DNA of 64,000 bases, taken from Candidatus Palibaumannia cicadellinicola (GTDB taxonomy: Bacteria; Pseudomonadota; Gammaproteobacteria; Enterobacterales; Enterobacteriaceae). The notes beneath the pieces are model-generated. The model worked only from the letters and a program-made list of their open reading frames with translations. It made no database searches and was not told the origin of the DNA. The position numbers and the translations under genes are program-made. Where the stretch lies: contig NZ_CP008985.1 of assembly GCF_000754265.1 (NCBI RefSeq), positions 558,001-622,000 on the forward strand. Reading direction: 5' to 3'. The first letter of the stretch is position 1; each line of letters opens with the position of its first letter. This document shows, in pieces, positions 1 to 11,200 of the stretch.

Positions 1-743
1 AATTAGTTGAAATAGAAGTACGAGAATTGCTTTCGCAATATGATTTTCCAGGAGATGAAACTCCTATCATACGTGGTTCTGCATTACAAGCATTAGAACA
101 TAATGAGAATTGGACTTCAAAAATCATTGAATTATCTGAAGCACTAGATCGTTATATTCCTGAACCAGAACGTGCGATTGATAAATCATTTTTATTACCT
201 ATTGAAGATGTTTTCTCTATTTCAGGTCGTGGTACAGTAGTAACAGGTCGTGTAGAGCGTGGTATTCTTAAAGTTGGTGAAGAAGTAGAAATTATTGGTA
301 TTAAAGATACTACGAAAACTACCTGTACAGGTGTTGAAATGTTTCGTAAATTATTAGATGAAGGACGTGCTGGTGAGAATATTGGTGTTTTGCTCCGTGG
401 AACAAAACGTGATGATGTAGAACGTGGTCAGGTATTAGCTAAACCAGGATCAATTAAACCACATACTAAATTCACATCAGAAGTTTATATTCTCAATAAA
501 GAGGAAGGTGGACGTCATACTCCTTTTTTTAAAGGTTATCGCCCACAATTTTACTTCCGTACTACTGATGTAACAGGTACTATTGAATTACCAAAAGATG
601 TTGAAATGGTTATGCCTGGTGATAACATTAAAATGATTGTTAATTTAATTGCTCCTATTGCTATGGATGAAGGATTACGATTTGCTATCCGTGAAGGTGG
701 TCATACCGTTGGTGCCGGTGTTGTTACTAACATTATCGAGTAA
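1..743 (+). CDS. tuf: Elongation factor Tu, 3' part (partial at window start)
   Basis: EF-Tu brings aminoacyl-tRNA to the ribosomal A site as a GTP complex. The frame is open from the window edge (first full codon at base 3) and encodes about 246 residues matching the C-terminal part of the roughly 394-residue protein: the end of the G domain ([19 protein letters not shown]), domain 2 ([16 protein letters not shown]) and domain 3 ending in [18 protein letters not shown]. The GTP-binding P-loop lies outside the window. The position just before secE is that of E. coli tufB. The TTG at 27 is an internal leucine, not a start. Confidence 0.97.
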   Translation, partial: LVEIEVRELLSQYDFPGDETPIIRGSALQALEHNENWTSKIIELSEALDRYIPEPERAIDKSFLLPIEDVFSISGRGTVVTGRVERGILKVGEEVEIIGIKDTTKTTCTGVEMFRKLLDEGRAGENIGVLLRGTKRDDVERGQVLAKPGSIKPHTKFTSEVYILNKEEGGRHTPFFKGYRPQFYFRTTDVTGTIELPKDVEMVMPGDNIKMIVNLIAPIAMDEGLRFAIREGGHTVGAGVVTNIIE

Positions 744-856
744 ATAGTTTTAATCTTATAAAAAATTAAATATATATATAATATATATAATCAATTAAAT
801 TGATGAGCTAAAATTAAGCTATGTTTATTAAAATTATGTTATAGGTATTAGTATTT
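744..856. other. AT-rich spacer tuf-secE
   Basis: This 113-bp gap holds an alternating TA tract at about 770-789 and a short palindrome TCAATTAAATTGA at 791-803. In E. coli the tufB terminator and the secE-nusG promoter lie here. I see no convincing GC-rich terminator. A promoter for secE may lie in the TA tract, but this is inference only. Confidence 0.5.
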
Positions 857-1246
857 ATGATTTCTAATACCGAAGCTCTAGAAAAAGAAAAAAAACGTAT
901 CCAAGAAATAGTAAAATGGTTCATAGTAATTTTATTATTAATAATAGCTATTGTAGGTAATTATTTTTATCGAGATTTAAGCTTGATATTACGAATAGTA
1001 GCTATCTTTTTTATAATTACTATTACAGGTATTGTTGCTCTAATGACTGAGCAAGGTAAGTTAATGATTATGTTTGTACGTGAAGCACGTATTGAAGTAC
1101 GTAAAGTTATTTGGCCAACTCGCCAAGAAACTTTCTATACCACTTTAATAGTAGCTATAGTTACTACATTAATGTCACTTATTCTTTGGGGGCTAGATAG
1201 TTTTCTAGTCAGTATGGTATCTTTTATTACCAGCCTGAGGTTCTAG
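857..1246 (+). CDS. secE: Preprotein translocase subunit SecE
   Basis: Membrane subunit of the SecYEG channel that clamps SecY and supports export with SecA. The 129 residues match the E. coli length (127). There are three hydrophobic segments (about residues 20-37, 42-62 and 94-118), and the essential cytosolic amphipathic motif is well kept ([17 protein letters not shown], about 75-92). The stop codon TAG directly abuts the nusG ATG, so the two are translated from one mRNA, as in E. coli. Confidence 0.97.
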   Translation: MISNTEALEKEKKRIQEIVKWFIVILLLIIAIVGNYFYRDLSLILRIVAIFFIITITGIVALMTEQGKLMIMFVREARIEVRKVIWPTRQETFYTTLIVAIVTTLMSLILWGLDSFLVSMVSFITSLRF

Positions 1247-1792
1247 ATGTCCGAAGATTCTCAAAAACGCTGGTATGTAGTTCAAGCGTTTTCCGGTTTG
1301 GAGGGACGAGTAGCACAATCCCTTCGTGAATATATTAAATTACATGCTACAAAAAAATTTTTTGGGGAAGTTATGGTACCAACAGAAGAAGTTGTTGAAA
1401 TTCGTTGTGGCCAACGTCGTAAAAGTGAAAGGAAATTCTTTCCTGGTTATGTGTTAGTACAAATGGTAATGAATGATAGTAGTTGGCATTTAGTACGGAG
1501 TGTACCGCGTGTCATGGGTTTTATCGGCGGTACATCAGATCGTCCTGCACCTATTAGCGATAAAGAGGTTCATGCGATCATGAATCGTCTACAACAAATA
1601 GGTGATAAGCCACGTCCTAAAACACTATTTGAGCCAGGAGAATTAATACGTGTTAATGATGGACCATTTGCTGACTTTAATGGAGTAGTAGAAGAAGTAG
1701 ATTATGAGAAGAGTCGCTTAAAAGTATCAGTTTCTATTTTTGGTCGCGCTACTCCTGTAGAACTAGATTTTGGTCAAGTAGAAAAAGGTTAA
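1247..1792 (+). CDS. nusG: Transcription termination/antitermination factor NusG
   Basis: NusG binds the RNA polymerase clamp, links it to Rho or to ribosomal protein S10, and takes part in rRNA antitermination. At 181 residues it has exactly the E. coli length. The NGN domain ([20 protein letters not shown] at the N-terminus) is followed by the KOW domain ([20 protein letters not shown], about residues 130-150). The start abuts the secE stop. The boxA sites of the rRNA operon in this window are expected to need this protein. Confidence 0.97.
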   Translation: MSEDSQKRWYVVQAFSGLEGRVAQSLREYIKLHATKKFFGEVMVPTEEVVEIRCGQRRKSERKFFPGYVLVQMVMNDSSWHLVRSVPRVMGFIGGTSDRPAPISDKEVHAIMNRLQQIGDKPRPKTLFEPGELIRVNDGPFADFNGVVEEVDYEKSRLKVSVSIFGRATPVELDFGQVEKG

Positions 1793-1797
1793 GCTCA

Positions 1798-1821
1798 AGC
1801 TCTCTAATTGATTAAAGAGCT
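1798..1821 (+). promoter_or_regulatory. Hairpin in nusG-rplK spacer (possible terminator or L1 leader element)
   Basis: AGCTCT (1798-1803) pairs with AGAGCT (1816-1821), and TAAT/ATTA pair inside it with one mismatch. No U-run follows, so it is not a classical terminator. In E. coli this spacer carries the L11 operon leader to which ribosomal protein L1 binds for autogenous repression. Assignment to that role is inference. Confidence 0.3.
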
Positions 1822-1850
1822 GAATTAAGTCGCTTAAATAGGAAATCAAA

Positions 1851-2279
1851 ATGGCCAAGAAAATACAAGCGTATGTAAAACTTCAAATTGCTGCAGGTAT
1901 GGCAAATCCTAGTCCACCAGTAGGTCCAGCCTTAGGTCAGCAAGGCGTTAATATTATGGAATTTTGTAAACATTTTAACGTTAAAACGGAGTCTTTTGAA
2001 AAAGGTTTGCCAATTCCTGTTGTTATTACTGTCTACTCTGATCGTTCGTTTACTTTTGTTACTAAGACTCCACCAGCTGCGATTTTATTAAAAAAAGCAG
2101 CTGGTATTAAGTCTGGTTCTAGTCAAGCAAAAATAGAGAAAGTTGGTAAAGTAACTCATTCTCAAGTTCGTGAAATTGCTGAAACCAAAGCTGCAGATAT
2201 GAACAGTAGTAATGTCGAAGCTATGTATCGTTCCATTATAGGTACTGCTTTTTCTATGGGTCTGGTAGTAGAAGGTTAA
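1851..2279 (+). CDS. rplK: 50S ribosomal protein L11
   Basis: L11 forms the GTPase-associated stalk base on 23S rRNA and is needed for RelA sensing of uncharged tRNA. The 142 residues equal the E. coli length. The proline-rich N-terminal domain ([20 protein letters not shown], about 17-36) and the RNA-binding C-terminal domain ([20 protein letters not shown]) are both present. rplA follows after 3 nt, the usual L11 operon pair. Confidence 0.97.
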   Translation: MAKKIQAYVKLQIAAGMANPSPPVGPALGQQGVNIMEFCKHFNVKTESFEKGLPIPVVITVYSDRSFTFVTKTPPAAILLKKAAGIKSGSSQAKIEKVGKVTHSQVREIAETKAADMNSSNVEAMYRSIIGTAFSMGLVVEG

Positions 2280-2282
2280 AAT

Positions 2283-2995
2283 ATGGTTAAAATCACCAAG
2301 CGTATGCGTATAATTCGTGATCAAATTAACTCTACTAAAGAACATAATATATATAATGCTATTACCTTATTAAAAAATGTTGCTATAGTAAAGTTTATAG
2401 AGAGTATTGATGTAGCGGTAATACTTGGTATCGATGCACGTAAATCAGATCAAAATATCCGTGGTGCAACGGTACTACCGCATGGTACTGGTCGTAGTCT
2501 CCGTGTAGCAGTTTTTGCGCAGGGTATCAATGTTATAGCAGCTAAAACTGCAGGTGCTGATGTAGTTGGTATGGAAGATTTAGCTGCACAAATAAAAAAA
2601 GGCCAATTAGATTTTGATGTTGTTGTTGCATCTCCAGATACTATGTACATAGTGAGCCCATTAGGACAGATCTTAGGTCCACGCGGTATGATGCCTAATC
2701 CTAAAGTAGGTACTGTTACTAATAATATTTCTTTAGCGGTAAAAGAGATTAAAGCTGGTCAGGTACGTTACCATAATGATAAAAACGGTATTATTCATAC
2801 GACCATCGGTAAAGTAGATTTTGAATCGAATAAATTAAAAGAAAACTTAGAAGCTTTGTTGATGGCACTTAAAAAAGACAAACCAATACAGACTAAAGGT
2901 GTTTATATAAAAAAGTTTGTTTATCAACAACCATGGGACCTGGCTTAACCATTGATAAATCTAGCTTATCGATAGTGAATCAAGTTAGTCCTTAA
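2283..2995 (+). CDS. rplA: 50S ribosomal protein L1, with a frame break near the 3' end
   Basis: L1 forms the mobile stalk at the ribosomal E site and represses the L11 operon by binding its mRNA. The zero frame runs 2283-2948 (221 aa) and matches E. coli L1 up to KGVYIKK, then ends in an unrelated tail ([10 protein letters not shown]). The expected tail is encoded in the -1 frame from base 2915 ([19 protein letters not shown], stop at 2993-2995), which would give about 237 aa against 234 in E. coli. The switch falls on ATA AAA AAG (2907-2915), where one A appears to be missing, and this is also a classical -1 slippery heptamer. The span given covers both frames. Confidence 0.9.
2909..2915 (+). 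promoter_or_regulatory. A AAA AAG slippery heptamer (candidate -1 frameshift site)
   Basis: In the zero frame the codons read ATA AAA AAG, so the heptamer A AAA AAG lies in the phase required for simultaneous -1 slippage, as at E. coli dnaX. A shift back by one base makes GTT (2915-2917) the next codon, which restores the conserved L1 C-terminus. A Shine-Dalgarno-like AAAGGTG lies 8-14 nt upstream (2895-2901). A weak downstream stem (ATTGATAA around 2951 with TTATCGAT around 2967) is possible. Function is inferred, not shown. Confidence 0.45.
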
Positions 2996-3050
2996 TTTTT
3001 ATATTTAACATTTGACCCATCTTCTAGGCTTAATCCAGGAGAAAAATCTC

Positions 3051-3551
3051 ATGGCACTCAATCTGCAGGATAAACAAGCGATTGTTGCTAAAGTAAAAAA
3101 ATTAGCTAAAGATGCACTATCTGCTGTTGTTGCTGATTACCGTGGTATTCCAGTAAATGAAATGACCAAACTACGTACAGCAGGTCGTACAATGGGCGTC
3201 AATATGCTTGTTGTTCGTAACACGATGATGTATCGCGTTGTTGAAAATACTCATTTTGCATCTTTAAAAGAAACTTTTTTTGGGCCCACTTTAATTGCAT
3301 TTTCTACTCAACATCCGGGTGCAGCTGCCCGTCTTTTTAAAAGTTTTGCTAAAGATAATACAACATTTCATATTAAAGCAGCAGCTTTTGAAGGTAGAAT
3401 TATTCCGGGGTCACAGATAGATCAATTAGCTACTCTGCCAACTTACGAAGAAGCAATTGCAAATATGATGTTTACTCTAAAAGAAGCATCTTTAGGAAAA
3501 CTAGCTCGCATTTTGATGGCACTATCGCATCAGAAACAAAAAGCGGCGTAA
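3051..3551 (+). CDS. rplJ: 50S ribosomal protein L10
   Basis: L10 anchors the L7/L12 dimers at the ribosomal stalk. From ATG 3051 the product is 166 residues (E. coli 165) and begins [18 protein letters not shown] as in E. coli. AGGAG at 3037-3041 sits 9 nt upstream. A longer in-frame extension to 3012 lacks a ribosome binding site and conservation. The C-terminal helix that binds L7/L12 ([20 protein letters not shown]) is intact. The leader before the gene is much shorter than in E. coli. Confidence 0.96.
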   Translation: MALNLQDKQAIVAKVKKLAKDALSAVVADYRGIPVNEMTKLRTAGRTMGVNMLVVRNTMMYRVVENTHFASLKETFFGPTLIAFSTQHPGAAARLFKSFAKDNTTFHIKAAAFEGRIIPGSQIDQLATLPTYEEAIANMMFTLKEASLGKLARILMALSHQKQKAA

Positions 3552-3584
3552 AAAAACATTTACCTTATTTTAGGAAAAATTGCT

Positions 3585-3950
3585 ATGTCACTCACTAAAG
3601 AACAAATTTTAGACGCCGTAGCCGAAATGTCTATTTTAGATGTTACTAAGCTAATTTCTATGATGGAAGAAAAATTTGGTGTTTCCTCTATTGCTAATGT
3701 AGCTGTGACTCCCAGTACTATTGAGGCTGTTGAAGAACAAACTGAGTTTGAAGTGGTACTTAGAGCTATTGGTAGTAACAAAGTTTCTGTTATCAAAACA
3801 GTACGAAGCGCTCTTGGTCTGGGCTTAAAAGAAGCAAAAGACTTAGTTGAATCTGCACCAATTACCCTAAAAGAAAGTGTAAGTAAAGATGACGCTGAAG
3901 TTTTAAGAAAAGCTTTGGAAGATGCTGGTGCTTCTGTTGAGATCAAATAA
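3585..3950 (+). CDS. rplL: 50S ribosomal protein L7/L12
   Basis: Stalk protein present in several copies that recruits translational GTPases. The 121 residues equal the E. coli length. The N-terminal dimerisation helices ([20 protein letters not shown]), a short hinge near residues 40-50 and the factor-binding C-terminal domain ([20 protein letters not shown]) are all seen. It follows rplJ after 33 nt and is followed by a strong hairpin terminator before rpoB. Confidence 0.97.
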   Translation: MSLTKEQILDAVAEMSILDVTKLISMMEEKFGVSSIANVAVTPSTIEAVEEQTEFEVVLRAIGSNKVSVIKTVRSALGLGLKEAKDLVESAPITLKESVSKDDAEVLRKALEDAGASVEIK

Positions 3951-3977
3951 ATTTATTTGTCTTATAGACAAAGTGAT

Positions 3978-4008
3978 AGCTGGTGACTTTATAGTCACCA
4001 GCTTTTTT
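3978..4008 (+). terminator. rplL-rpoB attenuator/intrinsic terminator
   Basis: A perfect 10-bp stem (AGCTGGTGAC 3978-3987 with GTCACCAGCT 3994-4003) closes a 6-nt loop and its last T starts a run of six Ts (4003-4008). It lies at the position of the E. coli rplL-rpoB attenuator, which lets only part of the transcripts continue into rpoBC. That role is inferred from position. Confidence 0.85.
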
Positions 4009-4092
4009 GTGTTATATCGTATTAGTGACATTTGACACTAAATAATTAATCTTCAAGATTTTTATCTTACTGTCTTATAGCTGAGGAACCCT

Positions 4093-7000
4093 ATGGTTTA
4101 CTCCTATACCGAAAAAAAACGTATTCGTAAAGATTTTGGAAAACGTCCACAAGTGTTAGACGTTCCTTATCTTCTTTCGATACAACTTGATTCTTTTCAG
4201 AAGTTCATTGAACGTGATCCGGAAGGTCAATATGGGCTAGAAGCTGCTTTTAGGTCCGTATTCCCGATACAGAGCTATAGCGGCAACGCTGAATTACAAT
4301 ATGTTAGTTATCGTTTAGGAGATCCTATCTTCGATGTTAAAGAGTGCCAAATTCGTGGTGTGACTTTTTCTGTACCATTACGCGTAATATTACGCTTAAT
4401 TATCTATGAGCGTGAAGTACCAGAAACTTCAATGAAAGAACAAGAAGTATACATGGGTGAAATTCCCCTTATGACTGAGAATGGTACATTTATTATTAAT
4501 GGAACTGAACGTGTTATCGTTTCACAATTACACCGTAGTCCTGGTGTTTTTTTTGATAGCGATAAGGGTAAGATCCACTCATCAGGTAAAGTTTTATTTA
4601 ATGCACGTATTATTCCTTATCGAGGATCTTGGCTAGATTTTGAATTTGATCAAAAAGATCACTTATTTGTTCGTATAGATCGCCGTCGTAAATTACCAGC
4701 TACGATTATTCTACGTGCGTTGCACTTAAGTACTAACGAAATTCTAGAAACTTTCTTTGAAAAAGTAGTTTTCAATATTAATGAACATAAGTTAGAGATG
4801 GAACTAGTTCCTGAACGTTTACGTGGAGAAACAGCTTCATTTGATATTGAAGCAAATGGTACTATATATGTAGAAAAAGGCCGTCGTATTACCGTACATC
4901 ATATTCGCAAGCTTAAAAAAGATTACATTAATAAAATCAAAGTACCCGTCGAATACATTATCGGTAAAGTGATAGCAAAAGATTATATTAGTAATAATAC
5001 AAACGAAATAATTGCTACTGCTAATACTGAAGTTTCTATTGAATTATTACATAAACTAAGTGCAGCTGGATTTCACTGTATTGAAATCTTATTTACAAAT
5101 GACTTAGATCATGGTGCCTATATTTCAGATACATTGCGCATTGATCCTACAAAAGATCGTCTTAGTGCATTAGTAGAAATCTATCGTATGATGCGTCCTG
5201 GTGAACCACCAACCCGCGAAGCGGCTGAAAATCTTTTCGAAAATCTATTTTTTTCAGAAGATCGTTATGATTTATCTGCTGTTGGTCGAATGAAATTTAA
5301 TCGTGCATTGTTACGTCAAGAGATAGAAGGTTCTGGTCTTTTGAGTAAAGATGACATCATAGAAGTAATGAAGAAACTAATTGATATTCGTAACGGTAAA
5401 GGTGAAGTAGATGATATCGATCATCTTGGCAATCGTCGTATCCGTTCTGTTGGTGAAATGGCAGAAAATCAATTTAGAGTGGGTTTAGTTCGCGTAGAAC
5501 GTGCTGTTAAAGAACGTTTATCTCTAAGTGATTTGGATACTCTGATGCCGCAAGATATTATTAACGCTAAACCAATTTCAGCAGCTGTGAAAGAATTTTT
5601 TGGTTCTAGCCAATTATCGCAATTTATGGACCAAAATAATCCATTATCTGAGATTACCCATAAACGCCGTATTTCTGCACTAGGACCAGGTGGCCTTACT
5701 CGTGAACGTGCTGGATTCGAAGTACGTGACGTACATCCAACTCATTATGGTCGTGTTTGTCCCATCGAAACCCCAGAAGGACCTAATATTGGTCTAATAA
5801 ACTCTCTCTCTGTATATGCACAAACGAACGAGTATGGGTTTCTAGAAACACCATATCGTCGTGTACATAATGGTATTGTTACTGAAGAAATTCATTATCT
5901 TTCTGCGATTGAAGAGGGTAACTTCGTTATTGCACAGGCAAATACTAATCTAGATGAAAACGGTAATTTTATTGATGATCTAGTTACCTGTCGTAATAAG
6001 GGTGAATCTAGTTTATTTAGCCATGAACAAGTGAACTATATGGATGTTTCAACTCAACAGGTTGTTTCTGTTGGTGCTTCTCTTATTCCTTTTCTAGAGC
6101 ACGATGATGCTAATCGCGCTTTAATGGGTGCCAATATGCAACGTCAAGCAGTACCGACTTTACGTACAGACAAGCCATTAGTAGGTACTGGTATGGAGCG
6201 TATAGTAGCAGTTGACTCTGGAGTCACTGCTGTTGCTAAACGTGGCGGGATAGTTCAATATGTGGACGCTTCGCGTATTGTGATTAATATTAATAGTAAT
6301 GAAATGTATTCAGATGAAGCTGGAATTGATATTTATCACATGACGAAATATATTCGTTCTAATCAGAATACCTGTATTAGTCAGAAGCCTTGTGTATCTT
6401 TAGGTGAACGAGTTGAGCGCGGTGATGTATTAGCTGATGGTCCATCTACTGATCTAGGAGAACTAGCCTTAGGGCAAAATATGCGTATAGCATTCATGCC
6501 ATGGAATGGTTATAACTTTGAAGATTCTATGTTAGTCTCCGAACGTGTCGTACAAGATGATCGTTTTACAACTATTCATATACAGGAATTAGCTTGTATA
6601 TCACGCGATACAAAACTTGGTCCTGAAGAGATTACTGCTGATATACCAAATGTAGGTGAAGCAGCGCTCTGCAAACTAGATGAATCAGGAATAGTCTATA
6701 TTGGTGCAGAAGTTACGAGTGGTGACATACTAGTAGGTAAGGTTACACCAAAAGGTGAAACTCAGCTGACTCCAGAAGAAAAACTATTACGCGCTATTTT
6801 TGGCGAAAAAGCTTCAGACGTGAAAGATTCTTCATTACGAGTACCCAATGGTTTCTCTGGTACAGTAATCGATGTACAGGTTTTTACTAGAGACGGAGTA
6901 GAAAAAGACAAGCGAGCACTAGAAATTGAAGAGATGCAGCTTAAACAGGCTAAAAAAGATCTAACAGAAGAATTAAGAATTTTCGAAGCGGGTTTATTCA

Positions 7001-8118
7001 CTCGTATTCGTGATGTACTAATCTCTGATGGTATAGATATTAATATTGATAAAATATCGAAGTTAAGTAGCGAGCAATGGCTTAAATTTGGTTTACAAAA
7101 TGTAGACAAATACCATCAACTAGAACAATTAACAGAACAGTACCATGAGTTGAAAAAAGTTTTTGATAAAAGATTGGAAGAAAAGCGTAGTAAGATTACT
7201 CAAGGAGATGATCTCTCCCCTGGTGTTCTCAAAATAGTAAAGGTATACCTAGCAGTAAAAAGACAAATTCAGCCTGGCGATAAAATGGCTGGTCGTCACG
7301 GTAACAAAGGTGTGATTTCTAAGATCAATCCAATTGAAGATATGCCTTACGATGAAAAGGGCGTACCAGTTGATATAGTACTAAATCCACTGGGTGTTCC
7401 ATCACGTATGAATATTGGTCAGATTCTTGAAACACATTTAGGAATGGCTGCGAAAGGTATCGGTGATAAAATTAATACTATGCTTAAGCAGCACCAAGAT
7501 ATAATCAAAATACGTGAATTTATTCAGAAAGCTTATAATGTGGGCGATAATGTACGACAAAAAGTTGATCTTAATCTATTTTCCGACGAAGAAGTACTAC
7601 GGCTAGCTACAAACTTAAAAAATGGTATGCCAATAGCAACACCAGTGTTTGATGGTGCTACAGAGAAAGAAATTAAAGAACTCCTACAGTTAGGAGAGTT
7701 GCCAACATCTGGTCAAATAACTCTCTTTGATGGTAGGACCGGTGAAAAATTTGAGCGTCAAGTAACAGTAGGCTATATGTATATGCTTAAACTTAATCAT
7801 CTAGTTGATGATAAAATGCATGCGCGTTCAACTGGATCTTATAGCTTAGTGACTCAACAACCTCTGGGTGGTAAAGCACAGTTCGGTGGTCAACGTTTCG
7901 GTGAAATGGAAGTTTGGGCACTAGAAGCTTATGGTGCAGCATATACGTTACAAGAAATGTTGACCGTCAAGTCAGACGATGTTAATGGTCGTACCAAAAT
8001 GTATAAAAATATTGTTGATGGTAATCACACTATGGAACCAGGAATGCCGGAATCTTTCAACGTCTTATTAAAAGAAATACGTTCTCTGGGTATTAATATT
8101 GAACTAGAAGAAGAATAA
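4093..8118 (+). CDS. rpoB: DNA-directed RNA polymerase subunit beta
   Basis: Beta subunit of the core enzyme, forming one pincer of the catalytic cleft. The 1341 residues are within one of E. coli (1342). Landmarks are present: the rifampicin-pocket region ([20 protein letters not shown] and [18 protein letters not shown], about residues 508-544), the [11 protein letters not shown] motif, the [11 protein letters not shown] motif and the C-terminal [20 protein letters not shown]. The rif-pocket residues appear wild type. rpoC follows after 102 nt. Confidence 0.98.
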   Translation: MVYSYTEKKRIRKDFGKRPQVLDVPYLLSIQLDSFQKFIERDPEGQYGLEAAFRSVFPIQSYSGNAELQYVSYRLGDPIFDVKECQIRGVTFSVPLRVILRLIIYEREVPETSMKEQEVYMGEIPLMTENGTFIINGTERVIVSQLHRSPGVFFDSDKGKIHSSGKVLFNARIIPYRGSWLDFEFDQKDHLFVRIDRRRKLPATIILRALHLSTNEILETFFEKVVFNINEHKLEMELVPERLRGETASFDIEANGTIYVEKGRRITVHHIRKLKKDYINKIKVPVEYIIGKVIAKDYISNNTNEIIATANTEVSIELLHKLSAAGFHCIEILFTNDLDHGAYISDTLRIDPTKDRLSALVEIYRMMRPGEPPTREAAENLFENLFFSEDRYDLSAVGRMKFNRALLRQEIEGSGLLSKDDIIEVMKKLIDIRNGKGEVDDIDHLGNRRIRSVGEMAENQFRVGLVRVERAVKERLSLSDLDTLMPQDIINAKPISAAVKEFFGSSQLSQFMDQNNPLSEITHKRRISALGPGGLTRERAGFEVRDVHPTHYGRVCPIETPEGPNIGLINSLSVYAQTNEYGFLETPYRRVHNGIVTEEIHYLSAIEEGNFVIAQANTNLDENGNFIDDLVTCRNKGESSLFSHEQVNYMDVSTQQVVSVGASLIPFLEHDDANRALMGANMQRQAVPTLRTDKPLVGTGMERIVAVDSGVTAVAKRGGIVQYVDASRIVININSNEMYSDEAGIDIYHMTKYIRSNQNTCISQKPCVSLGERVERGDVLADGPSTDLGELALGQNMRIAFMPWNGYNFEDSMLVSERVVQDDRFTTIHIQELACISRDTKLGPEEITADIPNVGEAALCKLDESGIVYIGAEVTSGDILVGKVTPKGETQLTPEEKLLRAIFGEKASDVKDSSLRVPNGFSGTVIDVQVFTRDGVEKDKRALEIEEMQLKQAKKDLTEELRIFEAGLFTRIRDVLISDGIDINIDKISKLSSEQWLKFGLQNVDKYHQLEQLTEQYHELKKVFDKRLEEKRSKITQGDDLSPGVLKIVKVYLAVKRQIQPGDKMAGRHGNKGVISKINPIEDMPYDEKGVPVDIVLNPLGVPSRMNIGQILETHLGMAAKGIGDKINTMLKQHQDIIKIREFIQKAYNVGDNVRQKVDLNLFSDEEVLRLATNLKNGMPIATPVFDGATEKEIKELLQLGELPTSGQITLFDGRTGEKFERQVTVGYMYMLKLNHLVDDKMHARSTGSYSLVTQQPLGGKAQFGGQRFGEMEVWALEAYGAAYTLQEMLTVKSDDVNGRTKMYKNIVDGNHTMEPGMPESFNVLLKEIRSLGINIELEEE

Positions 8119-8220
8119 TTTCTTCTAACAATTAACATAACATATAAATAAGCGTGCCTGCAATATCAAAATCAGGCATCTCACAGATCTTAGATCTAAC
8201 TCTGACAAGAGCTAAAAGCC

Positions 8221-11200
8221 GTGAAAGATTTACTGAAATTTCTGAAAGCACAAGCTAAGACTGAAGAGTTTGATGCGATAAAAATCGCACTAGCTTCACC
8301 AGACATGATCCGTTCCTGGTCTTTCGGTGAAGTAAAAAAACCTGAGACTATTAATTACCGCACTTTTAAACCTGAGCGTGATGGTTTATTTTGTGCACGT
8401 ATTTTCGGACCGGTTAAAGATTACGAGTGTTTATGCGGTAAATACAAACGTCTGAAGCATCGTGGTGTTATTTGCGAAAAATGTGGCGTTGAAGTGACCC
8501 AGACAAAAGTGCGTCGCGAGCGTATGGGACATATCGAGCTTGCTTCTCCTACGGCACATATTTGGTTTTTAAAATCTTTACCATCACGTATAGGTTTATT
8601 GCTAGATATGCCACTACGTGATATAGAGCGTGTACTCTACTTCGAGTCCTACGTAGTAGTTGAAAGTGGTATGACTAATTTAGAATGTAATCAAATCTTA
8701 ACTGAAGAGCAGTATTTAGATGCCCTCGAAGAGTTTGGTGATGAGTTTGATGCTAAAATGGGCGCAGAAGCTATTCATGCTTTGTTAAAAAATATAGCTC
8801 TTGAGCAGGAATGTGAACAATTACGAGAAGAACTAGAAGAAACTACCTCAGAAACGAAACGTAAGAAACTTACTAAACGTATTAAGTTACTAGAAGCATT
8901 TGTACAATCAGGAAATAAGCCTGAATGGATGATCTTAAATGTACTACCAGTATTGCCGCCAGATCTACGTCCGTTAGTACCGCTAGACGGTGGACGTTTT
9001 GCTACATCAGATCTCAATGATTTATATCGCCGTGTTATTAATCGTAATAATCGTCTTAAACGATTACTTGATTTATCCGCACCAGATATTATTGTTCGCA
9101 ATGAAAAACGTATGTTGCAAGAAGCAGTAGATGCATTACTAGACAACGGACGACGCGGACGTGCAATTACAGGCTCTAATAAGCGTCCGCTAAAGTCTTT
9201 AGCAGATATGATAAAAGGAAAGCAAGGTCGTTTTCGTCAGAATTTATTAGGTAAACGCGTCGATTACTCTGGCCGTTCAGTAATTACTGTCGGACCATAC
9301 CTACGTCTACATCAATGTGGTCTACCAAAGAAGATGGCCCTTGAACTATTTAAGCCTTTTATCTATGGCAAGCTAGAACGCCGTGGTCTTGCAACGACTA
9401 TTAAAGCTGCAAAGAAAATGGTTGAACGTGAAGAAGCAGTGGTTTGGGATATTTTGGATGAAGTAATTCGTGAACATCCGGTAATGTTGAATCGTGCGCC
9501 AACTTTGCATCGTCTGGGTATACAAGCATTTGAACCTGTACTAATTGAAGGTAAAGCTATTCAATTACATCCATTAGTTTGTGCTGCATATAACGCAGAC
9601 TTTGACGGCGATCAAATGGCAGTACATATTCCATTAACACTTGAAGCACAATTAGAAGCTCGAGCTTTAATGATGTCTACTAATAATATTTTATCACCAG
9701 CAAACGGTGAACCTATTATAGTACCATCACAAGATGTCGTTTTAGGTTTATACTATATGACTCGTGACCGCGTTAATGGTAAAGGTGAAGGTATGGTTCT
9801 TACTGGACCTAAAGAAGCGGAACGTATTTATCGTCTTGGAATAGCAGAGTTACATGCTCGTATTAAAGTACGTATTACGGAATATGAGAAAAATGATCAT
9901 GGTAACTGGATTGAAAACACACACATTATAGACACAACAATTGGACGAGCTATACTATGGATGATAGTTCCAAAGGGATTACCTTTTGTACTGGTTAACC
10001 AGGTGCTTGGTAAAAAATCTATCTCTAAGATGTTGAATACCTGTTATCGTATATTAGGTCTTAAACCTACGGTAATTTTTGCTGATCAAATTATGTATAC
10101 TGGTTTTGCCTATGCTGCTCGTTCTGGTTCATCAGTTGGTATTGATGATATGATTATACCTTCCAAGAAAGCAGATATTATCAATGACGCTGAAGCAGAA
10201 GTAGCTGAGATTCAAGAGCAATTCCAATCCGGTTTAGTGACTGCTGGTGAACGCTACAACAAAGTAATTGATATATGGGCTGCTGCTAATGAACGCGTAG
10301 CTAAAGCTATGATGGATAATCTTTCTACTGAAACTGTTATTAATAGTAATGGTGTAGAAGAAAGGCAGGTATCATTTAATAATATTTTTATGATGTCAGA
10401 CTCTGGTGCACGGGGATCTGCTGCACAGATTAGGCAGTTAGCAGGTATGCGTGGCTTAATGGCAAAACCTGATGGTTCAATTATAGAAACTCCGATTACA
10501 GCTAATTTCCGTGAGGGTTTAAACGTTTTACAATACTTTATTTCTACACATGGTGCACGTAAAGGTTTAGCAGATACAGCATTAAAAACAGCAAATTCTG
10601 GTTATCTGACTCGTCGTTTAGTAGATGTAGCACAAGATCTTGTAGTGACTCAAGATGATTGTGGTACTATTGCAGGTATTATTATGACCCCAGTGATAGA
10701 AGGTGGCGACGTAAAAGAACCATTGCGCGAACGTGTACTAGGTCGTGTCACAGCAGAAGATCTATTGAAACCTGGTAGTGCTGATGTTCTTGTGGAACGT
10801 AATACTCTACTCAATGAGCAATGGTGTGACGTACTAGAAGAAAACTCTGTTGATAATATTAAAGTTCGTTCAGTCGTTACCTGTGACACAGACTTTGGTG
10901 TCTGTGCCTATTGTTATGGTCGTGACTTAGCACGTGGTCATTTAGTTAATAATGGTGAAGCTATCGGTGTTATAGCTGCACAATCTATTGGTGAACCTGG
11001 TACTCAGCTAACTATGCGGACTTTTCATATCGGTGGAGCTGCCTTCCGTGCTGCGGCTGAATCGAGCATTCAAGTCAAAAATCAAGGTACTATTCGTCTC
11101 ATCAACGCTAAATACGTAATTAATATTAGTAATAAAATAGTTATTACTTCTCGCAATACTGAACTAAAGTTAATCGATGAATTTGGCCGAACTAAAGAAA

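Noticed and set aside
770-803. TA-repeat tract before secE as a mobile-element scar or origin
   Set aside because: Simple AT repeat in an AT-rich spacer, with no DnaA boxes or flanking duplications seen.
3012-3050. Longer N-terminus for L10
   Set aside because: No conservation upstream of MALNLQDK and a good Shine-Dalgarno lies just before ATG 3051.
3560-3946. 128-codon minus-strand frame opposite rplL, and similar antisense frames in rplK, rpoB and rpoC
   Set aside because: Shadow frames of strongly conserved genes; composition and positions follow the sense codons.
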